Source of the DNA: Cryobacterium arcticum
Lineage (GTDB): Bacteria > Actinomycetota > Actinomycetes > Actinomycetales > Microbacteriaceae
Length of the DNA stretch: 64,000 bases
Direction: 5' to 3'
Assembly (NCBI RefSeq): GCF_001679725.1
Contig: NZ_CP016282.1
Span: forward strand, 992,001-1,056,000
The notes beneath the pieces were generated by a model. The model was given only the letters and a program-made list of their open reading frames with translations, made no database searches and was not told the DNA's origin. This document shows, piece by piece, positions 25,250 to 32,497 of the stretch (positions are counted from its first letter, which is position 1; the number at the start of each line of letters is the position of its first letter). The translations under genes and the position numbers were made by a program.

Positions 25250-25711
25250 ATGAATGAGCTCAAGACCGATTCCGGAGACAACGCCACCGGCACCACGCCC
25301 CGCCGGGTGACCGGCATCGGTCGTGTGCTGATCATGGTCTACGGGGTGCTCGCGCTTGCCGCCACGGGTCGCTCCTTTGTGCAGATCGTCGGCAAGTTCG
25401 ACCAGGCACCCGTGGCGTACGCGCTGTCCGCCCTCGCGGCCGTGGTCTACATCGTCGCGACCGTCGCCCTGATCAAGCGCGGTGCGTTCTGGTACCGCGT
25501 GGCCTGGATCACCATTGGCTTCGAGCTTCTCGGCGTACTCGTGATCGGCACCCTGAGCCTGGTCGACCCGCAACTCTTCCCGCACGACACCGTCTGGTCG
25601 GTCTACGGGCGCGGCTACGTGTTCATCCCGCTCGTGCTGCCGATCCTGGGCATGTGGTGGCTCGCCCGGCACGCCCCGGAGCGGGCCGGCCGGAACGGTG
25701 CCGCAGCGTGA
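25250..25711 (+). CDS. Membrane protein upstream of ribF
   Basis: The protein has 153 residues with four predicted transmembrane helices after a hydrophilic Thr/Gly-rich N-terminus of about 25 residues. Conserved-looking segments are RVLIMVYGVLALAATGRSFVQI and KFDQAPVAYALSALAAVVYIVATVAL, then WWLARHAPERAGRNG at the end. It resembles actinobacterial integral membrane proteins encoded next to ribF. GATAAT lies 10-15 nt upstream of the ATG, and a Shine-Dalgarno sequence is not evident. Its stop overlaps the ribF GTG (GTGA). Function unknown. Confidence 0.75.
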   Translation: MNELKTDSGDNATGTTPRRVTGIGRVLIMVYGVLALAATGRSFVQIVGKFDQAPVAYALSALAAVVYIVATVALIKRGAFWYRVAWITIGFELLGVLVIGTLSLVDPQLFPHDTVWSVYGRGYVFIPLVLPILGMWWLARHAPERAGRNGAAA

Positions 25712-26673
25712 CCGGCGCCCAGGTCACTCCCATGAAGGTGCTCGACGGCGTCGGGGCCGTGCCCGCCGACTGGCCGGAATCTGCCGTGAGCATCGGCAAG
25801 TTCGACGGTGTGCACGCCGGCCACCGGGCCGTGATCGCCGAGCTCAACAGCCTCGCCCGCCGCGAGGGCCTGGCGTCGGTCGTGGTGACCTTCGACCGCC
25901 ATCCGCTGGCCCTGCTGAACCCCGCGAAGTGCCCCACCGAGCTCGTGAGCGTGCCCCAGAAGCTCGACCTGCTCGCCGAGACCGGCATCGACGCCACTGT
26001 CGTGCTCACCTTCGACCACGCGCTGTCGTCGCTGCCGCCCGAGGACTTCGTCCGCGACATCCTGGTGGACCTCCTGCACGCGAAGCACGTGTCGGTGGGC
26101 CGGGACTTCAGGTTCGGCGCCAAGGGCGCCGGCGACGCCGACCTGCTCACCGAGCTCGGCCGGCAGTACGGTTTCGATGTGCGACTGATCGATGACGTGA
26201 TGCCGCACGGAGAACGCCGGGTGTCCTCCACGTGGATCCGCGAACTGTTGTCTGCCGGCGATGTGCGATCGGCCACCCGCCTGCTCGGGCACCTGCCCAC
26301 CGTCCGCGGTGTGGTCGTGCACGGAGCGGCGCGGGGCCGGGAGCTGGGTTTTCCCACCGCCAACCTGTCCCCGGAGTCCGAGGGCTTGATCCCCGCCGAC
26401 GGTGTCTACGCCGGCTGGCTGACCGACCATGGCGCCCGGTACCCGGCCGCCATCTCCATCGGCAACAACCCCACCTTCGACGGCGTGCCGCAGAAGCAGG
26501 TGGAGGCCTACGTTCTCGACCAGGAGATCGACCTGTACGACCATGTCGTCGAGGTGGCGTTCGTGGAGCACATCCGCGGCATGGTGGCCTTCACCGGTAT
26601 CGAACCATTGATCCGGCAGATCGAGGACGACGTCGTGAAGACCCGGGCGATCCTGCACCGCCCGATCGACTAG
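25708..26673 (+). CDS. ribF: Bifunctional riboflavin kinase / FAD synthetase
   Basis: The 321-residue enzyme phosphorylates riboflavin to FMN and adenylylates FMN to FAD. The N-terminal nucleotidyltransferase has SIGKFDGVHAGHRAVI and later the HVSVGRDFRFGAKGAGD and RRVSSTWIRELL segments. The C-terminal riboflavin kinase has GRELGFPTANL, DGVYAGW and ISIGNNPTFDG. The GTG at 25708 overlaps the upstream stop codon and is preferred, although an ATG lies 24 nt downstream. The truB-ribF order is conserved in bacteria. The frame is open a little further upstream but lacks a start signal there. Confidence 0.94.
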   Translation: MTGAQVTPMKVLDGVGAVPADWPESAVSIGKFDGVHAGHRAVIAELNSLARREGLASVVVTFDRHPLALLNPAKCPTELVSVPQKLDLLAETGIDATVVLTFDHALSSLPPEDFVRDILVDLLHAKHVSVGRDFRFGAKGAGDADLLTELGRQYGFDVRLIDDVMPHGERRVSSTWIRELLSAGDVRSATRLLGHLPTVRGVVVHGAARGRELGFPTANLSPESEGLIPADGVYAGWLTDHGARYPAAISIGNNPTFDGVPQKQVEAYVLDQEIDLYDHVVEVAFVEHIRGMVAFTGIEPLIRQIEDDVVKTRAILHRPID

Positions 26674-26722
26674 CCCGTTCGGCGAGCCCAGTCGACTGGC
26701 CGGTTCGACCGGCCCGTTCGAC

Positions 26723-27421
26723 TCAGCCTTCTGAGGCGCTCTCCGTGCCGTCGGGCGTCCGGTCTGCCGTGCGGGGCAGCGGCCCGCGGCCGAACAGGAA
26801 CAGGAGCAGTTGGCGTGCCGTGCCGGGCAACGGCGTGCCGTGACCGACGCTCCAGTCGGCATCCGTCGCCTCGAGCCGGCGGATGCGCAGAACGGCCTTG
26901 ATCTCGGTGGGGGCGATCAGGCTGCGGCGAAGCGCCACGGCTCCACCCGCCGTCGCGTGGATCGGCAGGGGGAGACCGAGGGGCTCGGCCACGTCGAGGC
27001 CGTGCGCCACGGCCTCGGTGAGCTCGGTGATCCCGCCACGGCCCACCCCGGCGGCGCGCTCGGCGGCGATCTCTCGGAGCCGGGCCACAAGCGCCGCGGG
27101 TTCGGCCTCGGCCGCCGCCCGGCTCAGGTCATCGATGGCGCGGGCAGGGCGCAGGTGATGGCCCAGGTACGCGCGTGCGGCACTGCCCAGAAGCTGCCTG
27201 CGGCTGCTGCCCAACCGCCAGACCAGGTGCCCGGCGACATCCCGCACCCGCCAGCCGCTGCACAGGCTCGGCGATTCCCACTGTTCGGGGGTGAGGGTGT
27301 CGAGCAGGTCGGCGACGGCCGTGAGGGTGGCCGCGAGGTGCCCGGACCAGCGCGAGTTCACGCCGGACTCATTGCCGACGCTGCGGAGGCTCAGAGGGAG
27401 GTCGCGCGCGAAGTTGGCCAT
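26723..27421 (-). CDS. Mycothiol-dependent maleylpyruvate isomerase family protein
   Basis: The protein has 232 residues with a DinB-like four-helix domain. The family pattern includes PSLCSGWRVRDVAGHLVWRL (metal-ligand His) and EAVAHGLDVAEPLGLP (second His), consistent with the MDMPI N-terminal domain, which uses mycothiol in actinobacteria. The specific reaction is unknown; most members are uncharacterised. The ATG at 27421 is chosen because TAGGCT lies 7 nt upstream and no Shine-Dalgarno sequence is present. The frame is open further upstream but lacks a start signal. It is divergent from the CynX/NimT transporter with superimposed -10 boxes. Confidence 0.8.
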   Translation of the reverse strand: MANFARDLPLSLRSVGNESGVNSRWSGHLAATLTAVADLLDTLTPEQWESPSLCSGWRVRDVAGHLVWRLGSSRRQLLGSAARAYLGHHLRPARAIDDLSRAAAEAEPAALVARLREIAAERAAGVGRGGITELTEAVAHGLDVAEPLGLPLPIHATAGGAVALRRSLIAPTEIKAVLRIRRLEATDADWSVGHGTPLPGTARQLLLFLFGRGPLPRTADRTPDGTESASEG

Positions 27422-27447
27422 GTGGTCCAGCCTAGACTTGCACGGTG
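27419..27447. promoter_or_regulatory. Superimposed divergent leaderless promoters (second case)
   Basis: AGCCTAGACT (27429-27438) holds TAGACT on the plus strand (27433-27438, 6 nt before the GTG at 27445) and TAGGCT on the minus strand (27434-27429, 7 nt before the ATG at 27421). The boxes share TA. The geometry is base-for-base the same as at 19461-19489. Confidence 0.55.
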
Positions 27448-28674
27448 TCAGTGAGCCCGCCCCGTCCCCTCTGGTCCGGCCGTGCCCTGGCACTCGTGGG
27501 GATCGTGCTGGTGGCCGCGAACCTGCGGACCGCCGTCGCCGCTCTTTCTCCCATCGTGGGGCAGATCAACGCCGACATCCCACTGAGCTCCACCGCCATC
27601 GGCGTGCTCGGCATGCTGCCGCCGGTCTGCTTCGCGGTCTTCGGCATCTTCACCCCGGTCTACACCCGCCGCCTGGGCCTGGAGAACGTGCTGGTGCTGG
27701 CCCTGGTGGCCATGCTCGCCGGCCATGTCACGCGCGGCCTGGCCGGGTCGTTCGGGATGCTCGTGGTGGGCAGCGTCATCACCTTCGCCGGCCTCGGCGT
27801 TGGCAATGTGCTGCTGCCGCCGCTGGTCAAGAAGTACTTCCCCGACCGGGTCGGCCTGGTCACCTCCCTGTACGTGACGGTGGTGTCGCTGAGCACCCTG
27901 ATCCCGCCGCTGATCGCGGTTCCGGTGGCGGATGCGGCGGGCTGGCGGGTGTCGCTCGGCCTCTGGCTGGTGCCGGCCCTGATCGCCCTCGTGCCGTGGG
28001 TGAGCATGTTCGTGCGGCACCGGGTGGAGTCCACGCCCGCTGCGCTGATCGACGAGGCCCAGCCGGCCATGCTCGGCCAGATCTGGCGGTCCTCGATCGC
28101 CTGGGCGCTCGCTGTGGTCTTCGCCGCCTCCTCGCTCAACGCCTATGCCATGTTCGCCTGGCTGCCGCAGCTGCTCGTCGACAACGCCGGGGTGACCCCG
28201 GCCCAGGCCGGCACCCTGCTGTCGGTCTATGCGGGCATGGGCATCCCCTGCGCACTGCTGATTCCCTGGCTGACGGCGCGGATGAAGAACGTCGCCGTGC
28301 TGGTCTACGTGGGCGTCCTGGCCTTCCTACTCGGCGACCTCGGCCTGCTGCTCGCCCCGGCCACCCTCACCTGGCTCTGGGTGGTGCTGGCGGGGCTCGG
28401 CCCGCTGTTCTTCCCGCTGGCGCTCGTCCTGATCAACCTGCGCACCCGCACCCACGAAGGGTCGGTGGCGCTGAGCGGCTTCGTGCAGAGCGTTGGCTAC
28501 ACCCTCGGCGCCCTCGGGCCGCTGAGCGTCGGACTGCTGCACGAGCTCACCGGCGGCTGGACCGCCCCGCTGATCTTCCTCATCTGCACCGCGCTGGCGG
28601 TCACGGTGGCCGGCGCCGTGATCGCGCGCCCGCATCTGCTGGAGGACGATCTGGAGCGCCACCGCGGCCGCTGA
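27445..28674 (+). CDS. MFS transporter, CynX/NimT family
   Basis: This 409-residue protein has 12 hydrophobic segments. The first helix contains LVAANLRTAVAALSPI, the hallmark of the CynX/NimT family (cyanate and 2-nitroimidazole transporters). Helices 4-5 contain GLGVGNVLLPPLVKKYFPDRVGLVTSLY, also characteristic. The substrate is unknown. The GTG start fits the leaderless pattern, and the gene shares a superimposed promoter with the maleylpyruvate-isomerase-like gene. The next gene downstream on the same strand is a SorC regulator with its own promoter region. Confidence 0.87.
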   Translation: MSVSPPRPLWSGRALALVGIVLVAANLRTAVAALSPIVGQINADIPLSSTAIGVLGMLPPVCFAVFGIFTPVYTRRLGLENVLVLALVAMLAGHVTRGLAGSFGMLVVGSVITFAGLGVGNVLLPPLVKKYFPDRVGLVTSLYVTVVSLSTLIPPLIAVPVADAAGWRVSLGLWLVPALIALVPWVSMFVRHRVESTPAALIDEAQPAMLGQIWRSSIAWALAVVFAASSLNAYAMFAWLPQLLVDNAGVTPAQAGTLLSVYAGMGIPCALLIPWLTARMKNVAVLVYVGVLAFLLGDLGLLLAPATLTWLWVVLAGLGPLFFPLALVLINLRTRTHEGSVALSGFVQSVGYTLGALGPLSVGLLHELTGGWTAPLIFLICTALAVTVAGAVIARPHLLEDDLERHRGR

Positions 28675-28682
28675 GCGGCCGC

Positions 28683-28715
28683 TGCTCATGTGAGCAACCT
28701 CGGCAACATGAGTTG
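28683..28715. promoter_or_regulatory. Two palindromes upstream of the SorC gene
   Basis: TGCTCA-TG-TGAGCA (28683-28696) and CAAC-ATGA-GTTG (28704-28715) lie upstream of a probable -10 box TACGCT (28737-28742). They are candidate operators for autoregulation by the SorC protein. Confidence 0.5.
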
Positions 28716-28769
28716 TTCCGGCCGATCAGGTCGACTTACGCTGGGGGGACGTGGGAAGGCACCAAGCTG

Positions 28770-29726
28770 ATGACTGACATCGATGAGCTCCTGTCCATCC
28801 GGGCCGCGGAGCTGTACTACGAGGAAGACAAGACCCAGGACGAGATCGGCACCATCCTCCGGCTCACCCGGTGGAAGGTCGGCCGGTTGTTGGCGCAGGC
28901 CAAGGCCAAGGGGTTCATCCGCATCGAGATCGTGCATCCGCGCGCCCGCCGCCTGGGCCTTGAACGCCAGCTGCGTCAGGCCACGGGCCTGACCGATGTG
29001 GTCGTCGTGTCGACAGCCGGCGTCGTCGACGAACTCGACCTGCAGAAGCGCACCGCGCAGGCCGCCGCCGACTACCTCACGGCACTGCGCCCGGTGCCGC
29101 GCACGCTCGGCATCAGCTGGGGCCGCACGCTGCACGACATCTCCCTGCAGCTCAAGCCCGGCTGGGCCAGCGGTGTGAACGTGGTGCAGATCAACGGCGG
29201 GGTGAGCCTGAATGCCCGCCCCGGCACCGCCGCGGCCACGGCCGTGAGTATCGCGCAGAAGGGTGCAGGGCAGTTCACCCTGCTGCCCAGCCCCGCCATC
29301 CTCGAACGGGTGGAGACCAAACAGGCCATCGCCTCCGACCGTTCGGTGGCGGGGGTGCTCGAGATGGGGTCGGCAGCCTCCGCGTACCTGTTCAGCGCGG
29401 GGCAGGCCGACGAGGATTCCGCTCACGTGGACAGCGGCTACCTCACGCCGGAGCAGATCACCGAACTCGTGCGCAAGGGCGCCGTGGGGGATGTCGTCGG
29501 CCGGTTCATCGACAGCGACGGTCAGATCGTCGACCCCGCGTTGGACGAACGCACCTTCGGGATCTCGCTCGACCAGTTGCGCAGGTCCCGCACGGCGATC
29601 GCCGTGATCGGCGGACCGCGCAAGCACGCGATCGCCAGGTCCGTCGTCCTGTCCGGCCTCTGCACCGTCCTGATCACCGACGAAGACACGGCCCAAGCCC
29701 TCTTAAGCCCGCGAACCGTGAGCTAA
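28770..29726 (+). CDS. SorC/DeoR-type sugar-responsive transcriptional regulator
   Basis: The protein has 318 residues. The N-terminal helix-turn-helix (about 8-60) reads AAELYYEEDKTQDEIGTILRLTRWKVGRLLAQAKAKGFIRI, the SorC family pattern. It is followed by the sugar-phosphate-binding domain (about 65-315), with LGISWGRTLHDI and VQINGGVSLN. Such proteins bind phosphorylated sugars and control catabolic operons. No sugar operon is adjacent, so the target is elsewhere or is the gene itself. The ATG at 28770 has GGGAAGG about 11 nt upstream. The same frame is open much further upstream through the transporter gene, but that is not coding. Confidence 0.88.
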   Translation: MTDIDELLSIRAAELYYEEDKTQDEIGTILRLTRWKVGRLLAQAKAKGFIRIEIVHPRARRLGLERQLRQATGLTDVVVVSTAGVVDELDLQKRTAQAAADYLTALRPVPRTLGISWGRTLHDISLQLKPGWASGVNVVQINGGVSLNARPGTAAATAVSIAQKGAGQFTLLPSPAILERVETKQAIASDRSVAGVLEMGSAASAYLFSAGQADEDSAHVDSGYLTPEQITELVRKGAVGDVVGRFIDSDGQIVDPALDERTFGISLDQLRRSRTAIAVIGGPRKHAIARSVVLSGLCTVLITDEDTAQALLSPRTVS

Positions 29727-29753
29727 GCCCCGAAAAACGCGCGTTTTCGGGGC
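29727..29753. terminator. Bidirectional intrinsic terminator
   Basis: Ten-base perfect arms GCCCCGAAAA and TTTTCGGGGC with an ACGCGCG loop have A and T runs inside the stem. It lies between the convergent SorC and DUF2342 genes and can serve both strands. Confidence 0.8.
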
Positions 29754-29778
29754 CTAGGTCACAGTGGACGGCAGGGGG

Positions 29779-31152
29779 TTACGCCTCGTGCGGGCGGTCG
29801 GGGTTGTCGTCGCGCAGCAGGTCTTCGAGGGCCTGGTCCACTTCGTCGAGCACGGGAGCCTCACCCTTGGCGGTGCTGGTGAGGCGCGCCACGAGGGCCT
29901 GCGGGTCGTCGAGGTCGGCCGAGGTGGGCAGGATGTCCGGGTGCGCCCACAGGCCGTCCCTGGCTTCGTTGCCCACGGCATCCGTCACGGCCTGCCACAT
30001 CGCGGCGGCCTCGCGCAGGCGCCGAGGGCGCAGCTCCAGACCCACCAGGGTGGCGAAGGCGGACTCGGCTGGTCCGCCAGAGGCGCGGCGGCGCTTGACC
30101 GTCTCGTTGATGGCATCGGCGCGCGGCAGGCGGCTGGTGGCCTCCACCGTGACCACGTCGACCCAGCCCTCGACGAGGGCGAGCATGGTCTCGAGCCGGT
30201 CGAGGGCGGCCAGCTGGGCGTCGGTCTTGGGCGGAATCAGCGACCCGTTCACCATGGCGTCGCGCAGTTCCTCGGGGTTCGAGGGGTCGAAGCCCTCGGC
30301 CAGGGACTCGAGGCGGGAGGTGTCGATGCTGATGCCGTGGGCGAACTCGGTGATCGAGGTGATCATGTGCAGGCGCAGCCAGCGGGAGTGCCGGAACAGC
30401 CGCGCGTGGGCGAGTTCGCGCACCGCGAGGTAGATCTGCACCTGGTCCATGGGCACGTCGAGGCCCTCACCGAACTCGGCGACGTTCTGGGGGAGGAGGG
30501 CGGCCTGCTGGTCGCCGAACAGCGGGATGCCGATGTCGCCGCCGGAGACGACCTCGCTGGAGAGCTGGCCGACGACCTGGCCCAGCTGCATGGCGAACAG
30601 GGTGCCGCCGAGGCTGCGCATCATCTGGCTGGCTCCGGCGAGCATGCCCTTAAGCTCCTCCGGTGCCTGTTCGCTGAGCACGGAGGTGAGCGAGTCGGAG
30701 ATGCTCGTGGCGACGGGCTCGGCCAGCTGGCTCCAGAGCGGCATCGTGGCGGTGACCCATTCCTTGCGGGTCATCAGGCGTGGCTCCACCGTGAGCTCGG
30801 CGACCGAGATCACATCGTCGAGCCAGAGGGCTGCGATGTGGAAGGCCTGCTCGAGCTCGGCGCGCTGGGCCGGCGTGGTGCTCTGCGCGCCGGCTGCGGC
30901 GCGTTCCTGGCCCTGCTGCAGGGCGATGTCCCAGTTGATGCCGCCGTCGCCGCCACCGGCGCGGAGGGCGCCCTGCAGCTGGTTCATCAGAGCGGCGACA
31001 CTCGCCGGGTCGTTGGGAAGACCGGCCGCGCCGGCCAACTGGCCGGGGTCGATCGACGATTTACCCGAGAGGATGTCTCGGAGCATGTCCCGGAATTCAT
31101 CTTCGGGGTTCTGACCCTCGTCGGGTCGGGAGTCATCGGCCACTTCAGGCAC
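29779..31152 (-). CDS. DUF2342 putative zinc-dependent metalloprotease
   Basis: The 457-residue protein belongs to the DUF2342/zincin-like family, represented by Rv3195 in Mycobacterium tuberculosis. The N-terminus is acidic. The helical middle contains the family motif VRELAHARLFRHSRWLR, thought to hold metal ligands, and LPQNVAEFGEGLDVPMDQVQIYL. The substrate is unknown. The start is a GTG at 31152 with GAGAGG just upstream; a -10 box TAGCGT (31177-31172) lies about 20 nt away. It is divergent from the PDZ/Lon-like gene, the same arrangement as Rv3195/Rv3194c, which argues for a shared process. Confidence 0.85.
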   Translation of the reverse strand: MPEVADDSRPDEGQNPEDEFRDMLRDILSGKSSIDPGQLAGAAGLPNDPASVAALMNQLQGALRAGGGDGGINWDIALQQGQERAAAGAQSTTPAQRAELEQAFHIAALWLDDVISVAELTVEPRLMTRKEWVTATMPLWSQLAEPVATSISDSLTSVLSEQAPEELKGMLAGASQMMRSLGGTLFAMQLGQVVGQLSSEVVSGGDIGIPLFGDQQAALLPQNVAEFGEGLDVPMDQVQIYLAVRELAHARLFRHSRWLRLHMITSITEFAHGISIDTSRLESLAEGFDPSNPEELRDAMVNGSLIPPKTDAQLAALDRLETMLALVEGWVDVVTVEATSRLPRADAINETVKRRRASGGPAESAFATLVGLELRPRRLREAAAMWQAVTDAVGNEARDGLWAHPDILPTSADLDDPQALVARLTSTAKGEAPVLDEVDQALEDLLRDDNPDRPHEA

Positions 31153-31211
31153 CTCTCAGTTGCTTGCCTCTACGCTAGCCCGAGAACCCCGGCCAGAACT
31201 GGGAAATGACC

Positions 31212-31217
31212 TACGCT
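31212..31217 (+). promoter_or_regulatory. -10 box of the PDZ/Lon-like gene
   Basis: TACGCT fits TANNNT and would give a leader of roughly 60 nt before the GTG at 31285, which has its own AAGGAG. This gene is therefore not leaderless. Confidence 0.4.
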
Positions 31218-31284
31218 GGGTCCTTGCGGTGTCCGCCTGTCGCGAACACCGCTCACGACCCTGTTCACCCCTTTAAGGAGCCTG

Positions 31285-32388
31285 GTGGCCCTCTTCACCG
31301 ATGATTCGTCCCTAGGCTCCGCCCCCCGCCGCCGCGGTTCCCGCACCGGCTGGGTGGTGCTGGGCATCGCGCTGGTCACCGGCCTCACGCTCGCCGTCGT
31401 CCCGTCGCCGTACGTGGTCGAGAAGCCGGGCCCGGTCTACAACACGCTCGGCTCCGCGGACTACGAGGGTGAGAAGAAGGACCTCATCACCATCCCCGAC
31501 GAGACCGTCTACCCCACCGAAGGCAGCCTCGACCTCCTCACGGTGTCGGTGCTGGGCAACCCGGACAACCGCCTGAACTGGCTCACGGTCGCCTCCGCCT
31601 GGCTCGACCCGAGCCAGGCCGTGGTTCCGCTCGAGTCCGTCTTCCCGGCCGACGTCACCACCGAGGAACGCGACGAGCAGAACCAGGTGGCCATGGTGAA
31701 CTCCCAGCAGGATGCCATCGCGGCGGCGCTGACCAACCTCGGCTACGACTACCCGACCGAGTTGAGCGTGGTCTCCCTCGCCGACGACGCCCCGGCGGCA
31801 GGCGTGATCAAGGAGGGCGACCTCATCGAATCGGTGAACGGCCAGGCCGTCGCCGACATCACCGCGCTGCGCGCCGCGCTCACAGCAAGCGGCGCCGGCA
31901 CCCCTGCCACCATCGGGCTCAGCCGCGACGGCGCCGAGCAGAGCGTCGAGGTCACCCCGGTCGACATCAGCGGCAACGTGGTGCTGGGCATCAACGTCAA
32001 GTCCGACTACCAGTTCCCGTTCGACGTCGACATCCAGCTCGACAAGGTCGGCGGCCCGAGTGCCGGCATGATGTTCGCCCTGGGCATCATCGACAAACTC
32101 ACCCCGGGTTCGCTCCAGGGCGGGGCGGATGTCGCGGGGACGGGAACCATCGACCAGTCCGGCACCGTCGGGCCCATCGGCGGGATCCGCCAGAAGCTCT
32201 TCGGCGCCAGCAACGCGGGCGCCGACTGGTTCCTGGCCCCGGCAGCCAACTGCGACGAGGTCACCGGCCACATTCCGGACGGCCTCACCGTCTTCGCCGT
32301 GAGCACGCTCGACGACTCGCTCGCAGCGCTTGACGCCATCCGCACCGGCGCCGACACGAGCGACCTGCCGACCTGCCCGGCAGGCTGA
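31285..32388 (+). CDS. PDZ plus Lon-like (S16) membrane serine protease
   Basis: The protein has 367 residues. One N-terminal transmembrane segment (about 20-42) is followed by an extracytoplasmic part with a PDZ domain (about 155-230). A C-terminal Lon-type proteolytic domain carries the catalytic dyad Ser259 in GGPSAGMMF and Lys304 in IGGIRQKLFG. It corresponds to YlbL/Rv3194c. It probably cleaves or quality-controls membrane or cell-wall proteins; substrates are unknown. AAGGAG lies 4-9 nt upstream of the GTG. It is followed by the UPF0182 gene (109 bp) and is divergent from DUF2342. Confidence 0.9.
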   Translation: MALFTDDSSLGSAPRRRGSRTGWVVLGIALVTGLTLAVVPSPYVVEKPGPVYNTLGSADYEGEKKDLITIPDETVYPTEGSLDLLTVSVLGNPDNRLNWLTVASAWLDPSQAVVPLESVFPADVTTEERDEQNQVAMVNSQQDAIAAALTNLGYDYPTELSVVSLADDAPAAGVIKEGDLIESVNGQAVADITALRAALTASGAGTPATIGLSRDGAEQSVEVTPVDISGNVVLGINVKSDYQFPFDVDIQLDKVGGPSAGMMFALGIIDKLTPGSLQGGADVAGTGTIDQSGTVGPIGGIRQKLFGASNAGADWFLAPAANCDEVTGHIPDGLTVFAVSTLDDSLAALDAIRTGADTSDLPTCPAG

Positions 32389-32450
32389 TAGCAGCGCCTC
32401 TTCTGGGTGAGCCCTCAGCGAACTGGGGGTTTGCCCCGAGACTCGCTGCA

Positions 32451-32456
32451 TAGAAT
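32451..32456 (+). promoter_or_regulatory. -10 box of the UPF0182 gene
   Basis: TAGAAT lies about 42 nt before the GTG at 32498 and fits TANNNT, giving a short leader. No clear -35 element is seen. Confidence 0.4.
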
Positions 32457-32497
32457 GAGGGTCTGACCCCCGATCTATCAGAGCAAGAGGCCAATTC

